Both the position numbers and the translations under genes were made by a program. The notes beneath the pieces are model-generated. The model had not been told where the DNA came from. It was given only the letters and a program-made list of their open reading frames with translations, and made no database searches. A DNA stretch of 64,000 nucleotides, taken from contig NZ_KL370882.1 of the NCBI RefSeq assembly GCF_000702265.1, forward strand, positions 62,001-126,000, read 5' to 3'. The stretch comes from Butyrivibrio sp. NC2002. GTDB taxonomy: Bacteria; Bacillota; Clostridia; Lachnospirales; Lachnospiraceae. Numbering within the stretch: position 1 is the stretch's first letter; the number at the start of each line of letters is the position of its first letter. Of the stretch, positions 44,139 to 52,255 are shown one piece after another.

Positions 44139-44981
44139 TCACAGTTTTCCTCCTGATGTTGCAATTCCCTCTACAAACTGTTTCTGGAAAATTATGTAAA
44201 TAACGATCATAGGTACAATTGCAAGTACTGCCGATGCCATCATTGCAGGATAATCACTGCCATATTGTCCCTGCATCTTGGCAAGGCCTGCACTAAGAGT
44301 TGTTGTGCTTGCGTTTGTGCAGACGATCATAGGCCACATAAGGTCTTTAAAAGCAAAAAGCGCTGTGAAAATACCCAGTGAAACCATAGATGATCTGGTA
44401 AGCGGAAGCATTATGAACAGGAAAGTCTGTCCTATGTTACAGCCGTCTATCGCCGCCGCCTCTTCTAGGTCCTTCGGGAGCGCCTGATATCCAGTTTTCA
44501 GCAAATATGTGCCAAATGCTGTGACAAGTCCGGGAAAAACAAGACCCGCTGTAGTATTCAATATATGAAGCTTTGAAACCATCAGATACTGAGGAATTAC
44601 AAATATCTGTGAAGGTATCATCATCTGAATAAGAACCAGCGAAAACATGAGCTTTTTACCGGGGAATTCAAGTCTTCCAAAGGCATAGCCTGCCATGGTT
44701 GCCGTAAGGCATGCACATATTACACGGAAAACGATGAACAATATTGTGTTTTTGTAAAGAGTTACAAAATTATAGCTCTTCCATACCGTTGCAAAGTTCT
44801 CAAAATGCCATCCATTATGAGGAAGTATGAAAAACGGATCTACCGAGATTGCTTCCTGATTGGTTTTTAATGCTGTAAGGATCATCCATACAAAAGGAAC
44901 CAGCATGATAACGGCAAAGATTATAAGAATAAGGTATGTTATGAATTTATTAACTTTATATCTGGTACTGATGCTATCCAT
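44139..44981 (-). CDS. ABC sugar transporter permease (MsmG-like)
   Basis: The 280-residue protein has six membrane segments and the permease EAA loop (DLEEAAAIDGCNIGQTFLFI). It is the second permease of a CUT1 importer together with the gene at 44996-45886. GGAG lies 6 bp before ATG 44981. The neighbouring alpha-galactosidase makes raffinose, stachyose or melibiose the likely substrate (inference). Confidence 0.9.
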   Translation of the reverse strand: MDSISTRYKVNKFITYLILIIFAVIMLVPFVWMILTALKTNQEAISVDPFFILPHNGWHFENFATVWKSYNFVTLYKNTILFIVFRVICACLTATMAGYAFGRLEFPGKKLMFSLVLIQMMIPSQIFVIPQYLMVSKLHILNTTAGLVFPGLVTAFGTYLLKTGYQALPKDLEEAAAIDGCNIGQTFLFIMLPLTRSSMVSLGIFTALFAFKDLMWPMIVCTNASTTTLSAGLAKMQGQYGSDYPAMMASAVLAIVPMIVIYIIFQKQFVEGIATSGGKL

Positions 44982-44995
44982 TCCGGTCTCCTTTC

Positions 44996-45886
44996 TTAAT
45001 TGTAATAGACAAACTTTTTCTCAAGCTTCTGCAGGAAAAATGTGACTATCATGATAAATACCACAAGCACCATAACTATAGCCGCACCATATCCCCTGTT
45101 TGAATTGGTAAATGCATATGTATAGAACAGATATACAATGGACTGTGTCTTATTAAGTGCCAGGTTTGTTTTGTCCATGACCATGAACATAAGGTCAAAT
45201 ACTGTGAGTGCGCCTATTATTCTGGTCTGTACTATAAAGAAGGTTGTAGGACTAAGAAGCGGAACTGTTATACTGAAAAACTGTCTGATTCCGGATGCTC
45301 CGTCAATTTCTGCAGCTTCGTAATAATCTTTTGGTATCTCCTGAAGACCTCCGATGAAAAGAACCATATTGTAACCGATGATCGACCAGACACCAATTAT
45401 TCCAACGCTTATCCATGCAATGTTGGGATCTGAAATCCATGCAATTTTGGTGCCAAAAATATTATTGAGAAGACCAAACTGCTGGTTGTAGAGCCATTTC
45501 CATACCATGGCAACCGCAGCCGGGGCACAGACCATTGGCAGGAAGAATAATGTACGGAAAATTGTTTTTCCGGCTAGCTTCTTCTGCATAAGAACCGCCA
45601 GCAAAAGGGCTATTATTATCCCCAGCGGAACTTCGACAATTGCATATTTTATTGTGTTCCAAAGTGATTGCCACATTTCTGCCGATGAAAGTACTGCTTT
45701 GTAGTTGTTTAGTCCGACAAAAATATTGCCGCGTCCGAAATCTCCTGTTTTGCAGAGTGACTGATAAACCGTATTTATAGCCGGATAATAGTTTAGGACA
45801 ATCAGCCCGATCATTGTTGGAGCAATAAATGCCCATCCCCACACCATCTGTCTTTTCTGCGACGGAGTCATTTTCCTCTTAGCCAT
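44996..45886 (-). CDS. ABC sugar transporter permease (MsmF-like)
   Basis: The 296-residue protein has a basic N-terminus (MAKRKMTPSQKRQMVWGW), six membrane segments, and an EAA loop (DYYEAAEIDGASGIRQFFSI). ATG 45886 is chosen because GAGGAGG lies 5 bp upstream; the two ATGs further up have no such site. It pairs with the MsmG-like permease, whose gene begins 14 bp after its stop. No ATPase gene is present in the operon, so a shared MsmX-like ATPase is assumed. Confidence 0.9.
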   Translation of the reverse strand: MAKRKMTPSQKRQMVWGWAFIAPTMIGLIVLNYYPAINTVYQSLCKTGDFGRGNIFVGLNNYKAVLSSAEMWQSLWNTIKYAIVEVPLGIIIALLLAVLMQKKLAGKTIFRTLFFLPMVCAPAAVAMVWKWLYNQQFGLLNNIFGTKIAWISDPNIAWISVGIIGVWSIIGYNMVLFIGGLQEIPKDYYEAAEIDGASGIRQFFSITVPLLSPTTFFIVQTRIIGALTVFDLMFMVMDKTNLALNKTQSIVYLFYTYAFTNSNRGYGAAIVMVLVVFIMIVTFFLQKLEKKFVYYN

Positions 45887-45986
45887 AAAACCCTCCTCTA
45901 TGACTGTTTTACCCATCATTTATACAGAGTAGTAATGCCGAGAGAGATCCCTCGGCATCCTACTTAATGATTTTTTATTATTTTAA

Positions 45987-47384
45987 TTATTCTGCTGCAA
46001 TAGCATCTTCGATGATCTTCTGAGCATTTTCACATGCTGTTGCCATTGCTGCTTCATCTTCGGGATTCTGCCATGCATCAAGGAATGCACCCTGCTGCTG
46101 AAGAGCATCTTCCCAAACAGTTGTGTTTCTTGTGTAAGGACGGAAGTACAGATCGCCTTCTTCTTCAGCTCTAACGAATGCTGATACATCCATTCCTTCG
46201 AATGCATTTGAGAAATCCTCAGAAACACCCTTCATACCACCCATTGTTACACCAAGCTGTGCCTGCTTTTTCTGACCTGCTTCTGAGCAGAAGTAAGCAA
46301 TAAGATCATAGCAAGCCTGAGGATCAGCTACATTAGCATTTGCTGCCCAACCAAGTCCATTGTATGCAGAGAATCTCTCTCCCTTATCGCATGAACCGTT
46401 TCCGTTTGTGTCAGCATAAGGAAGCATAGCCCATGCATAATCTGCATGATTTTCTGCTGTATAGAATGAGTTGATCATCCATGAACCCTGTGTGATCATA
46501 CCAACCTTGCCAGACTGGAAGAGTGAATCTGTACCTGTCTCAGCAACTACTGACTGAGGAGCACCTACTGTAAGGAGTTTTCTCATCATCTCCATACCTG
46601 CCTTACCTTCGTCAGAACCGATTGTTGTTCCCTTATGGTCATCTGTGATAACCTGAGCACCGTAATCATAAACGAGGTTGTACCAGCCATCCTGGTTGTT
46701 TGATGTGTTCATTGCCATGCCATAGATATCGCCATTTGAACCCTCTGTTATCTTCTTTGCAGCTTCGTACATGTCTTCCCATGTCCACTCGTCTGTAGGA
46801 TAATCTACACCGTACTCATCAAAGATAGCCTTGTTATAAAGAAGTGCTATTGTGTCATGATCCTTGGGAAGTGCATACTGCTTACCGTTGCTGTTATAAA
46901 GATCCCAAACTCCTTCATAGTAATTTGCCTTATCTATTGAAGGATCATTAGCTATATAATCTGTCAGATCAAGAAGAATTTCATTCTCCATATACATCTG
47001 TGCTGTATTTGAATGCATCCAGAAAACATCGGGCATCTCTCCGCCTGAAGCACCTGCTTCGAGAAGTGTCCAATAGTTATCCCAGTCGATAACTTCTATA
47101 TTGACTTTTACGCCTGATGTAGCTGTCCAATCGTCAGCAATCTCCTGAAGACCTGCCTGCTGGTTTGAATCCCAGATGTTAATTGTGATCGAATCTACTG
47201 AATAGCTTTTGTCAGAATTTGCTGTATCAGCTGCCTCAGCATCAGTACTCTCCGTACTCTCAGCACTCTCTGCCTGTGTCTGCTCAGAAGCAGGAGCTGC
47301 TGAATCACTTGCTGCGCCTCCGCATCCTACAAGACCTGCTGTCATCATGGTGCTAAGTACCAGTGAAACTAATCTCTTTTTCAT
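45987..47384 (-). CDS. ABC sugar transporter solute-binding lipoprotein (MsmE-like)
   Basis: The 465-residue protein has a lipoprotein signal (MTAGLVGC, lipobox VGC at about 21), a Ser/Ala/Glu linker and a CUT1-type sugar-binding domain (ITINIWDSNQQAG at the start, and DVFWMHSNTAQMY). AGGAGG precedes ATG 47384. It leads the operon binding protein-permease-permease-alpha-galactosidase, and the AraC gene is divergent from it by 133 bp. Alpha-galactosides are the likely ligand (context). Confidence 0.9.
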   Translation of the reverse strand: MKKRLVSLVLSTMMTAGLVGCGGAASDSAAPASEQTQAESAESTESTDAEAADTANSDKSYSVDSITINIWDSNQQAGLQEIADDWTATSGVKVNIEVIDWDNYWTLLEAGASGGEMPDVFWMHSNTAQMYMENEILLDLTDYIANDPSIDKANYYEGVWDLYNSNGKQYALPKDHDTIALLYNKAIFDEYGVDYPTDEWTWEDMYEAAKKITEGSNGDIYGMAMNTSNNQDGWYNLVYDYGAQVITDDHKGTTIGSDEGKAGMEMMRKLLTVGAPQSVVAETGTDSLFQSGKVGMITQGSWMINSFYTAENHADYAWAMLPYADTNGNGSCDKGERFSAYNGLGWAANANVADPQACYDLIAYFCSEAGQKKQAQLGVTMGGMKGVSEDFSNAFEGMDVSAFVRAEEEGDLYFRPYTRNTTVWEDALQQQGAFLDAWQNPEDEAAMATACENAQKIIEDAIAAE

Positions 47385-47517
47385 TTTTTCCCTCCTATTT
47401 GAAACTTAACTGCTACTTTGTCTATGTCCTTTAGACAATCATAATTATAGATATTCAAAAACACGTTTTGTATGTTATTATGTTACTAGAATTTGTCATT
47501 TTGTGAGGTTGAGGTAG

Positions 47518-48366
47518 ATGAATATTAAAGAAGGCGGCGTCGGCTTTGACTTTTGCGTTTTCGAAGATTACGATTCAAGCGCTGATGCAAGACTTTACGA
47601 GATTGGAAACTATAGTTGCGAGCCCGGTTATTCTTACGGGCCCATAATACGTCCCAGGGCAATTATTCATTATGTGATATCAGGAAAAGGCAAATTATAT
47701 ATTGGAAATAAGATATTTAAGGTACATGAAAACCAGATTTTTTATATACCGCAGGATGTTTCCGCCTACTATGAAGCGGATATGGAAGATCCATGGTCCT
47801 ATAAATGGATGCACATAGGTGGGGATACTCTTCATGATGTCTTAAAAGAGATAGGACTTAGTAAATCGAATCCTGTACTGGATATAAAAGAGCCTTATGA
47901 CAGCTCTTTCCTTTCATTTGACCAGATCGTCCAGAATATTTTTGACCATTATGAGCACGAACAGTACTGCATAGGCAAAATGTACGAACTAATTGATTAT
48001 TTCAAGTCTGTATACGGAGCTCCGGATGATACAAGCGCTGAAAACCAGCAGCTAAACTACGTTCGCACAGTCATCAAATATATCCAGCTGAAATACTCAG
48101 AGCAGATCCACATGGACGACATAGCAAATACCTGCGGTCTTAACAGAAGCTACTTATCCAGGCTGTTTCATGACGCAACAGGGAAAACCATCAAAGGATA
48201 CCTGCTATCATATCGCATGAAAACAGCACAAAACATGCTCAAAGCAACGCATCATCCTATAAGTTACATAAGCTCAGCCGTGGGATACAACGATATCTTT
48301 ACCTTTTCCAAGGCATTTAAAAAATTTGCAGGTGTAACCCCAAGTGAATACCGTAGAGGCGACTAG
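47518..48366 (+). CDS. AraC-family regulator of the alpha-galactoside operon (MsmR/RafR-like)
   Basis: The 282-residue protein has an N-terminal cupin-like sugar-sensing domain (about 10-150, RAIIHYVISGKGKLYIGNK) and a C-terminal double helix-turn-helix (about 180-280, ending FKKFAGVTPSEYRRG). It is divergent from the importer operon, the usual arrangement for its regulator; inducer and sites are not known. GAGG lies 6 bp before ATG 47518. The last codons of this gene belong to the left copy of a 111-bp direct repeat. Confidence 0.88.
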   Translation: MNIKEGGVGFDFCVFEDYDSSADARLYEIGNYSCEPGYSYGPIIRPRAIIHYVISGKGKLYIGNKIFKVHENQIFYIPQDVSAYYEADMEDPWSYKWMHIGGDTLHDVLKEIGLSKSNPVLDIKEPYDSSFLSFDQIVQNIFDHYEHEQYCIGKMYELIDYFKSVYGAPDDTSAENQQLNYVRTVIKYIQLKYSEQIHMDDIANTCGLNRSYLSRLFHDATGKTIKGYLLSYRMKTAQNMLKATHHPISYISSAVGYNDIFTFSKAFKKFAGVTPSEYRRGD

Positions 48367-48445
48367 CTTTTCCGGGTGGTCCACAGGGACGGGGTTTGTG
48401 GATCAATCCGGGTGGTCCACAAACCCCGTCCCTGTGGACCATCAA
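48335..48445. repeat. Direct repeat, left copy (contains a REPIN-like palindrome)
   Basis: This 111-bp segment matches 50591-50701 at 109 positions. It starts inside the araC-type gene (last ten codons and stop), continues with a perfect 25-bp inverted repeat (48378-48402 with 48416-48440, core GGGACGGGGTTTGTGGA) and ends at the stop codon of the helicase gene (48442-48444). The palindrome belongs to the same family as 900-967. Confidence 0.9.
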
Positions 48446-50586
48446 TCCTTTAGTTTCATTCCCCTGACAAAAGCAAATGGATATGCAAAAAGTCTCTCCT
48501 CTCCGTCATCAAACAAAACGGAAAATTTATAGGGAATGTTGTCCTCATCATATATAACCTCTAAAATAGAGCCCTCGCCAAACTTTGGCTGCACGATCCT
48601 CTGCCCGATCGTAAGGTCGGTCGGATATTCAGGCTGCGAAAAAGCTCCGGTTTTCCCTGATCTAAGGCTCTTTTTTATGGAGGCTCTTGCCTTTTTGACC
48701 TCAGCTTTGATGCTGGTTTCCTCAGCTTTTGATATGGAGGTTATTTCCTTTACAAAAGTGGACGTTTCATCGTTATAGGTGAAAATGCTAAGCCTGTTTT
48801 TGGCCCTTGTCATTCCAACGTAGAAAATCCTGCGCTCTTCCTCAAATGCGCGCTTTTCCTCGGCGCTTATCCTAAGCCCCTTAGTCGGCACTTCATCAGG
48901 AAATATCCCATCGCACACATCCATCAGATATACATCATCATATTCGAGACCTTTGCTTGAATGGATCGTTGAAAGGATAAAATCCGAAGAATAATCCGGG
49001 ACTTTATCCCTGATCATATCGCTCAGATCATCAAGCCTCTTCAAGAAACCGTCGATAGAGTCCTCATTTTCAGCGAGCATCCTTAAGATAAACATCTTAT
49101 TTTCATCCAAATGGTTATTTTCCAGATACTCACCGTAGCCCATGTAGTTTTCAAGCCGCAAAAGTGCCTTATATGGCGTTTCGTGGCGCATATTTGATAG
49201 ATGAGTGCGAAGAGATCTGCATTTTTGCTTTACTCTGGCGCCTAGCATCTCGGTTTCCTCCACCGCATCAAGGATGCTCATATTGCTGTTTGCAGCCATC
49301 CTGCACAACATCTCTGCCTCTGATTTTTTCAGATATGTTCCGCACTTAAAATAGATTTTCATAAACAGTTCACTATCATAAGGATCGATTAAAAATCTAA
49401 GAAAGCTTACCACATCCATGACAACCCTGTGCGTGAAAAATGCCATATCCGTGCTTTTTATCCTATAGGGAATCCCCTTTCTCTCAAGAATATCTATCAA
49501 AGGAAGTATGCTCTCATTATCCCTGTATAGAACTGCCGTCTGATCTACTACCGTTTCTGCCACCTTGCAAAGGTAATTATACTGATTTCTTCTGCTGTTT
49601 AACTGGATGTAATTGATATCCGAAGCCTTTTCCCTGCTCGCCTGCATGTGCTTGTCGTGCCTCATGGTATTATGGCGGATAAACCTGTCGGCAGCCGCAA
49701 CTATATTCGCATTTGAACGATAATTTTTGTCCATGACAAGGACTTTCGCGTTGCTATGCTCCTTCTCAAAATTAAGCAGCGCCTCCGGATAAGCTGCCCT
49801 GAAGCCGTAGATACTCTGGTCTTCATCGCCTACCATGAACAAATTCCCGCTCTCTCCTGCAAGAAGCCCGATTATCATATGCTGTATCTTTGACGTATCC
49901 TGAGCTTCATCGACACAAATGTATTTATACTTATTTTTGTAAAAAGACAGAAGATCCGTTGAAGACCTTAGCATTCTGTATGCATACACCATCTGGTCAT
50001 CGTAATCCATAAGATTTCTTCTTTTTAATTCGCTGTTATATGCCTCATATATTTTATATACGTCAAAATCGGCTTCATCAGAGAGCTTATCTATCTCGTC
50101 CTTTGTCAGCATCATGTTCTTGCAGTAAGTTATCAGTGTCCTTACGTTCTTGATGTCACTTTCTGTCGGATATTCCTGAAAAATCCTCACATAATTCTCA
50201 GTGAGGATCTTACCGATAAGCTTCTCATCAGTTACAAGTTCAAACGCATTTTTCCCAATGATGCGCCCGTAATGCGCGATTATCTTTGCACATATTCCGT
50301 TTATTGTCCTGAATTCAAGGGCATAGGAAAAATCTCTGCCAAATATCTTTTCAAATCTCGCGGACATATCCTTGGTAGCAGCAACCGTGTATGTAAGCGT
50401 GAGTATATCCCCCGGATCAATTCCCCTGCAATAAAGCATATACCCCAGCCTGTTTACCAACACTGTAGTCTTGCCGCTCCCCGGAACAGCAAGCAATAGT
50501 ACCGGTCCATCAACAGTCTTTACAGCATCCAGCTGGCTGTCGCTTAAGTTCTTTAAATATTTTTCATAAAAATCATTATCAGTCAT
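48442..50586 (-). CDS. UvrD/PcrA-like superfamily 1 DNA helicase
   Basis: This 714-residue protein has the SF1A motifs in order: Q motif LSDSQLDAV, Walker A VPGSGKTTVL, motif Ia LTYTVAATKDM, Walker B YICVDEAQDTSKIQ, motif III GDEDQSIYGFRAA, motif IV YRSNANI, motif V TIHSSKGLEYDDVYL and motif VI EERRIFYVGMTRAKNRL. A C-terminal PcrA-like tail (IGQRIVQPKFGEGSILEV) binds RNA polymerase in relatives. It unwinds DNA 3' to 5' in repair. Relatives have about 730-770 residues. The whole gene lies between two 111-bp direct repeats: its stop is inside one, and its ATG is 5 bp from the other. Confidence 0.92.
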   Translation of the reverse strand: MTDNDFYEKYLKNLSDSQLDAVKTVDGPVLLLAVPGSGKTTVLVNRLGYMLYCRGIDPGDILTLTYTVAATKDMSARFEKIFGRDFSYALEFRTINGICAKIIAHYGRIIGKNAFELVTDEKLIGKILTENYVRIFQEYPTESDIKNVRTLITYCKNMMLTKDEIDKLSDEADFDVYKIYEAYNSELKRRNLMDYDDQMVYAYRMLRSSTDLLSFYKNKYKYICVDEAQDTSKIQHMIIGLLAGESGNLFMVGDEDQSIYGFRAAYPEALLNFEKEHSNAKVLVMDKNYRSNANIVAAADRFIRHNTMRHDKHMQASREKASDINYIQLNSRRNQYNYLCKVAETVVDQTAVLYRDNESILPLIDILERKGIPYRIKSTDMAFFTHRVVMDVVSFLRFLIDPYDSELFMKIYFKCGTYLKKSEAEMLCRMAANSNMSILDAVEETEMLGARVKQKCRSLRTHLSNMRHETPYKALLRLENYMGYGEYLENNHLDENKMFILRMLAENEDSIDGFLKRLDDLSDMIRDKVPDYSSDFILSTIHSSKGLEYDDVYLMDVCDGIFPDEVPTKGLRISAEEKRAFEEERRIFYVGMTRAKNRLSIFTYNDETSTFVKEITSISKAEETSIKAEVKKARASIKKSLRSGKTGAFSQPEYPTDLTIGQRIVQPKFGEGSILEVIYDEDNIPYKFSVLFDDGEERLFAYPFAFVRGMKLKD

Positions 50587-50590
50587 AACC

Positions 50591-50701
50591 TAACCCCAAG
50601 TGAATACCGTAAAGGCGACTAGCTTTTCCGAGTGGTCCACAGGGACGGGGTTTGTGGATCAATCCGGGTGGTCCACAAACCCCGTCCCTGTGGACCATCA
50701 A
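50591..50701. repeat. Direct repeat, right copy (contains a REPIN-like palindrome)
   Basis: Right copy of the 111-bp repeat, two mismatches from 48335-48445. It carries an orphan copy of the last araC codons (50591-50621) directly upstream of the helicase start, then the 25-bp inverted repeat (50634-50658 with 50672-50696). The 3' end of the nhaC frame also runs into it. Confidence 0.9.
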
Positions 50702-51992
50702 ATAAAATGGCTAGGATAAGGAATATTGCCAAAATAAGCGGATATATGAGGTAGGGAGCGATCTTGATACTTGTTATCCCTGCTATACCCGATGCTATAA
50801 GGAGCTGTGCTCCATATGGTATCATTCCCTGAACTATGCAGGAGCTGATATCCAGTATTGAAGCGACTTTCTTTGGCTCGACACCGTATTCATCACTTAT
50901 ATCTTTTGCAATTGGCGCTGCAACTACGATCGCTACGGTATTATTAGCTGTAGCAATATCCATAAAGCCAGTAAGGAAAGCAATTCCTGCCATCGCTCCA
51001 CTCTTTGAATTTGCATTTTTTCTGATCAGATCAAGGATAGCCTCAAATCCGCCATTTTCCTTTATAAGCGCTGTCATAGATGCTACAAGTATAGTAACTA
51101 TCATTGTTTCGAACATTCCGGAGATGCCTTCGCCTACAGAAGAAAGCGCCGTAACATAATCAACAGCACCTGTCAGCATGCCTACCGGTATGAACAAAGC
51201 TATACCAACCAGTAATACTACAAAAACATTCAACCCGATCAAAGACATAAAGAGCACTACAAAATAAGGCAGCGCCTGCCATTCATTAAATTCAAAATCC
51301 CCCACGGGTGCACTCTCTCCCTGCAAGGAAACTATAAGCAGTATGATAAAGGTAATAATTGCCGCAGGTACCGCAAGCTTAACATTCGTCCTGAATTTAT
51401 CCTTCATTGCAACTCCCTGCGTCTTGGTCGCTGCAATTGTCGTGTCTGATATAAACGACAAATTATCGCCAAACATCGAGCCGCCAACAACTGCCCCAAT
51501 ACATAGAGGCATAGAGATCCCGCTTTTTGAAGAAACCGCAACCGCTATAGGCACGATGACCGAAATCGTTCCAACGCTGGTTCCCATAGCCATCGAAATA
51601 AGACATGCTATCAGAAAAAGTCCCGGTACTTCAAGACCACTGGGTATAACGTCCAGCATCATATTTGCAGTACTTACCGCGCCACCCGCTCCTTGAGCTA
51701 TTCCGCTGAATGCCCCGGCAAGTATAAATATAAACAGCATGGTGACAATGTTATCGTCTCCTATGCCCTCTGCACATATATGTATTTTTTCCTCAAAAGT
51801 CTTCGATCTGTTTTGGATAAGCGCAAAGATCAGAGAAATACTGAAAGCCATAACAACGGATACTACATAAAATCCCATCTGTCCTTCCAAAGGATTGATA
51901 TATTCAAAATAAATTCCATTTCCCAGATACAACACCAGGAAAATCGCTATCGGTATAAGTGCTTTTGGATTAGATCTTTTATTAGTTGACAT
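50619..51992 (-). CDS. nhaC: NhaC-family Na+/H+ antiporter with a repeat-derived C-terminus
   Basis: The 457-residue membrane protein has about eleven segments and the NhaC pattern (GTSVGTISVIVPIAVAVSSK, GAVVGGSMFGDNLSFISDTT), in which the D of GDNLS and the D of SDTTI are probably ion-binding. The last 27 or so residues (from LFDGPQGRGLW on) are encoded by the palindromic repeat and do not resemble the family, so the natural end was replaced or read through. ATG 51992 with GGAAG 6 bp upstream is preferred over GTG 52004. It exchanges Na+ for H+ and keeps pH and sodium in balance. Confidence 0.88.
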   Translation of the reverse strand: MSTNKRSNPKALIPIAIFLVLYLGNGIYFEYINPLEGQMGFYVVSVVMAFSISLIFALIQNRSKTFEEKIHICAEGIGDDNIVTMLFIFILAGAFSGIAQGAGGAVSTANMMLDVIPSGLEVPGLFLIACLISMAMGTSVGTISVIVPIAVAVSSKSGISMPLCIGAVVGGSMFGDNLSFISDTTIAATKTQGVAMKDKFRTNVKLAVPAAIITFIILLIVSLQGESAPVGDFEFNEWQALPYFVVLFMSLIGLNVFVVLLVGIALFIPVGMLTGAVDYVTALSSVGEGISGMFETMIVTILVASMTALIKENGGFEAILDLIRKNANSKSGAMAGIAFLTGFMDIATANNTVAIVVAAPIAKDISDEYGVEPKKVASILDISSCIVQGMIPYGAQLLIASGIAGITSIKIAPYLIYPLILAIFLILAILFDGPQGRGLWTTRIDPQTPSLWTTRKS

Positions 51993-52054
51993 TTTAACTT
52001 CCACTTTCTATTTTATTGCATCTAATCATGATACCATATTTGCGCAATAAAAAG

Positions 52055-52092
52055 GAGTTGTGAAAAAATGAGAAATCATTTTTTCACAACTC
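52055..52092 (-). terminator. Strong hairpin terminator
   Basis: GAGTTGTGAAAAAATGA (52055-52071) pairs perfectly over 17 bp with 52076-52092 around GAAA. On the minus strand CCTTTTTATTG follows. It lies between the kinase-like gene (stop 52256) and the nhaC start (51992) and probably ends the leader-peptide/kinase-like operon. Outer bases (TTGCGC) extend the pairing. Confidence 0.75.
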
Positions 52093-52255
52093 TTGCGCGC
52101 TACTCCTACAGGATAGACATTTTTTATGAAGGAAATAATCATTTTTTTGAACCAGTTAGTTCATGTATAGTTTTACAGCATTACATAATTGCTACTTTTT
52201 AATTGTATTTCCGGTATTGCCATCTCTTTTATAGATATTGATCGATATCCGATTC

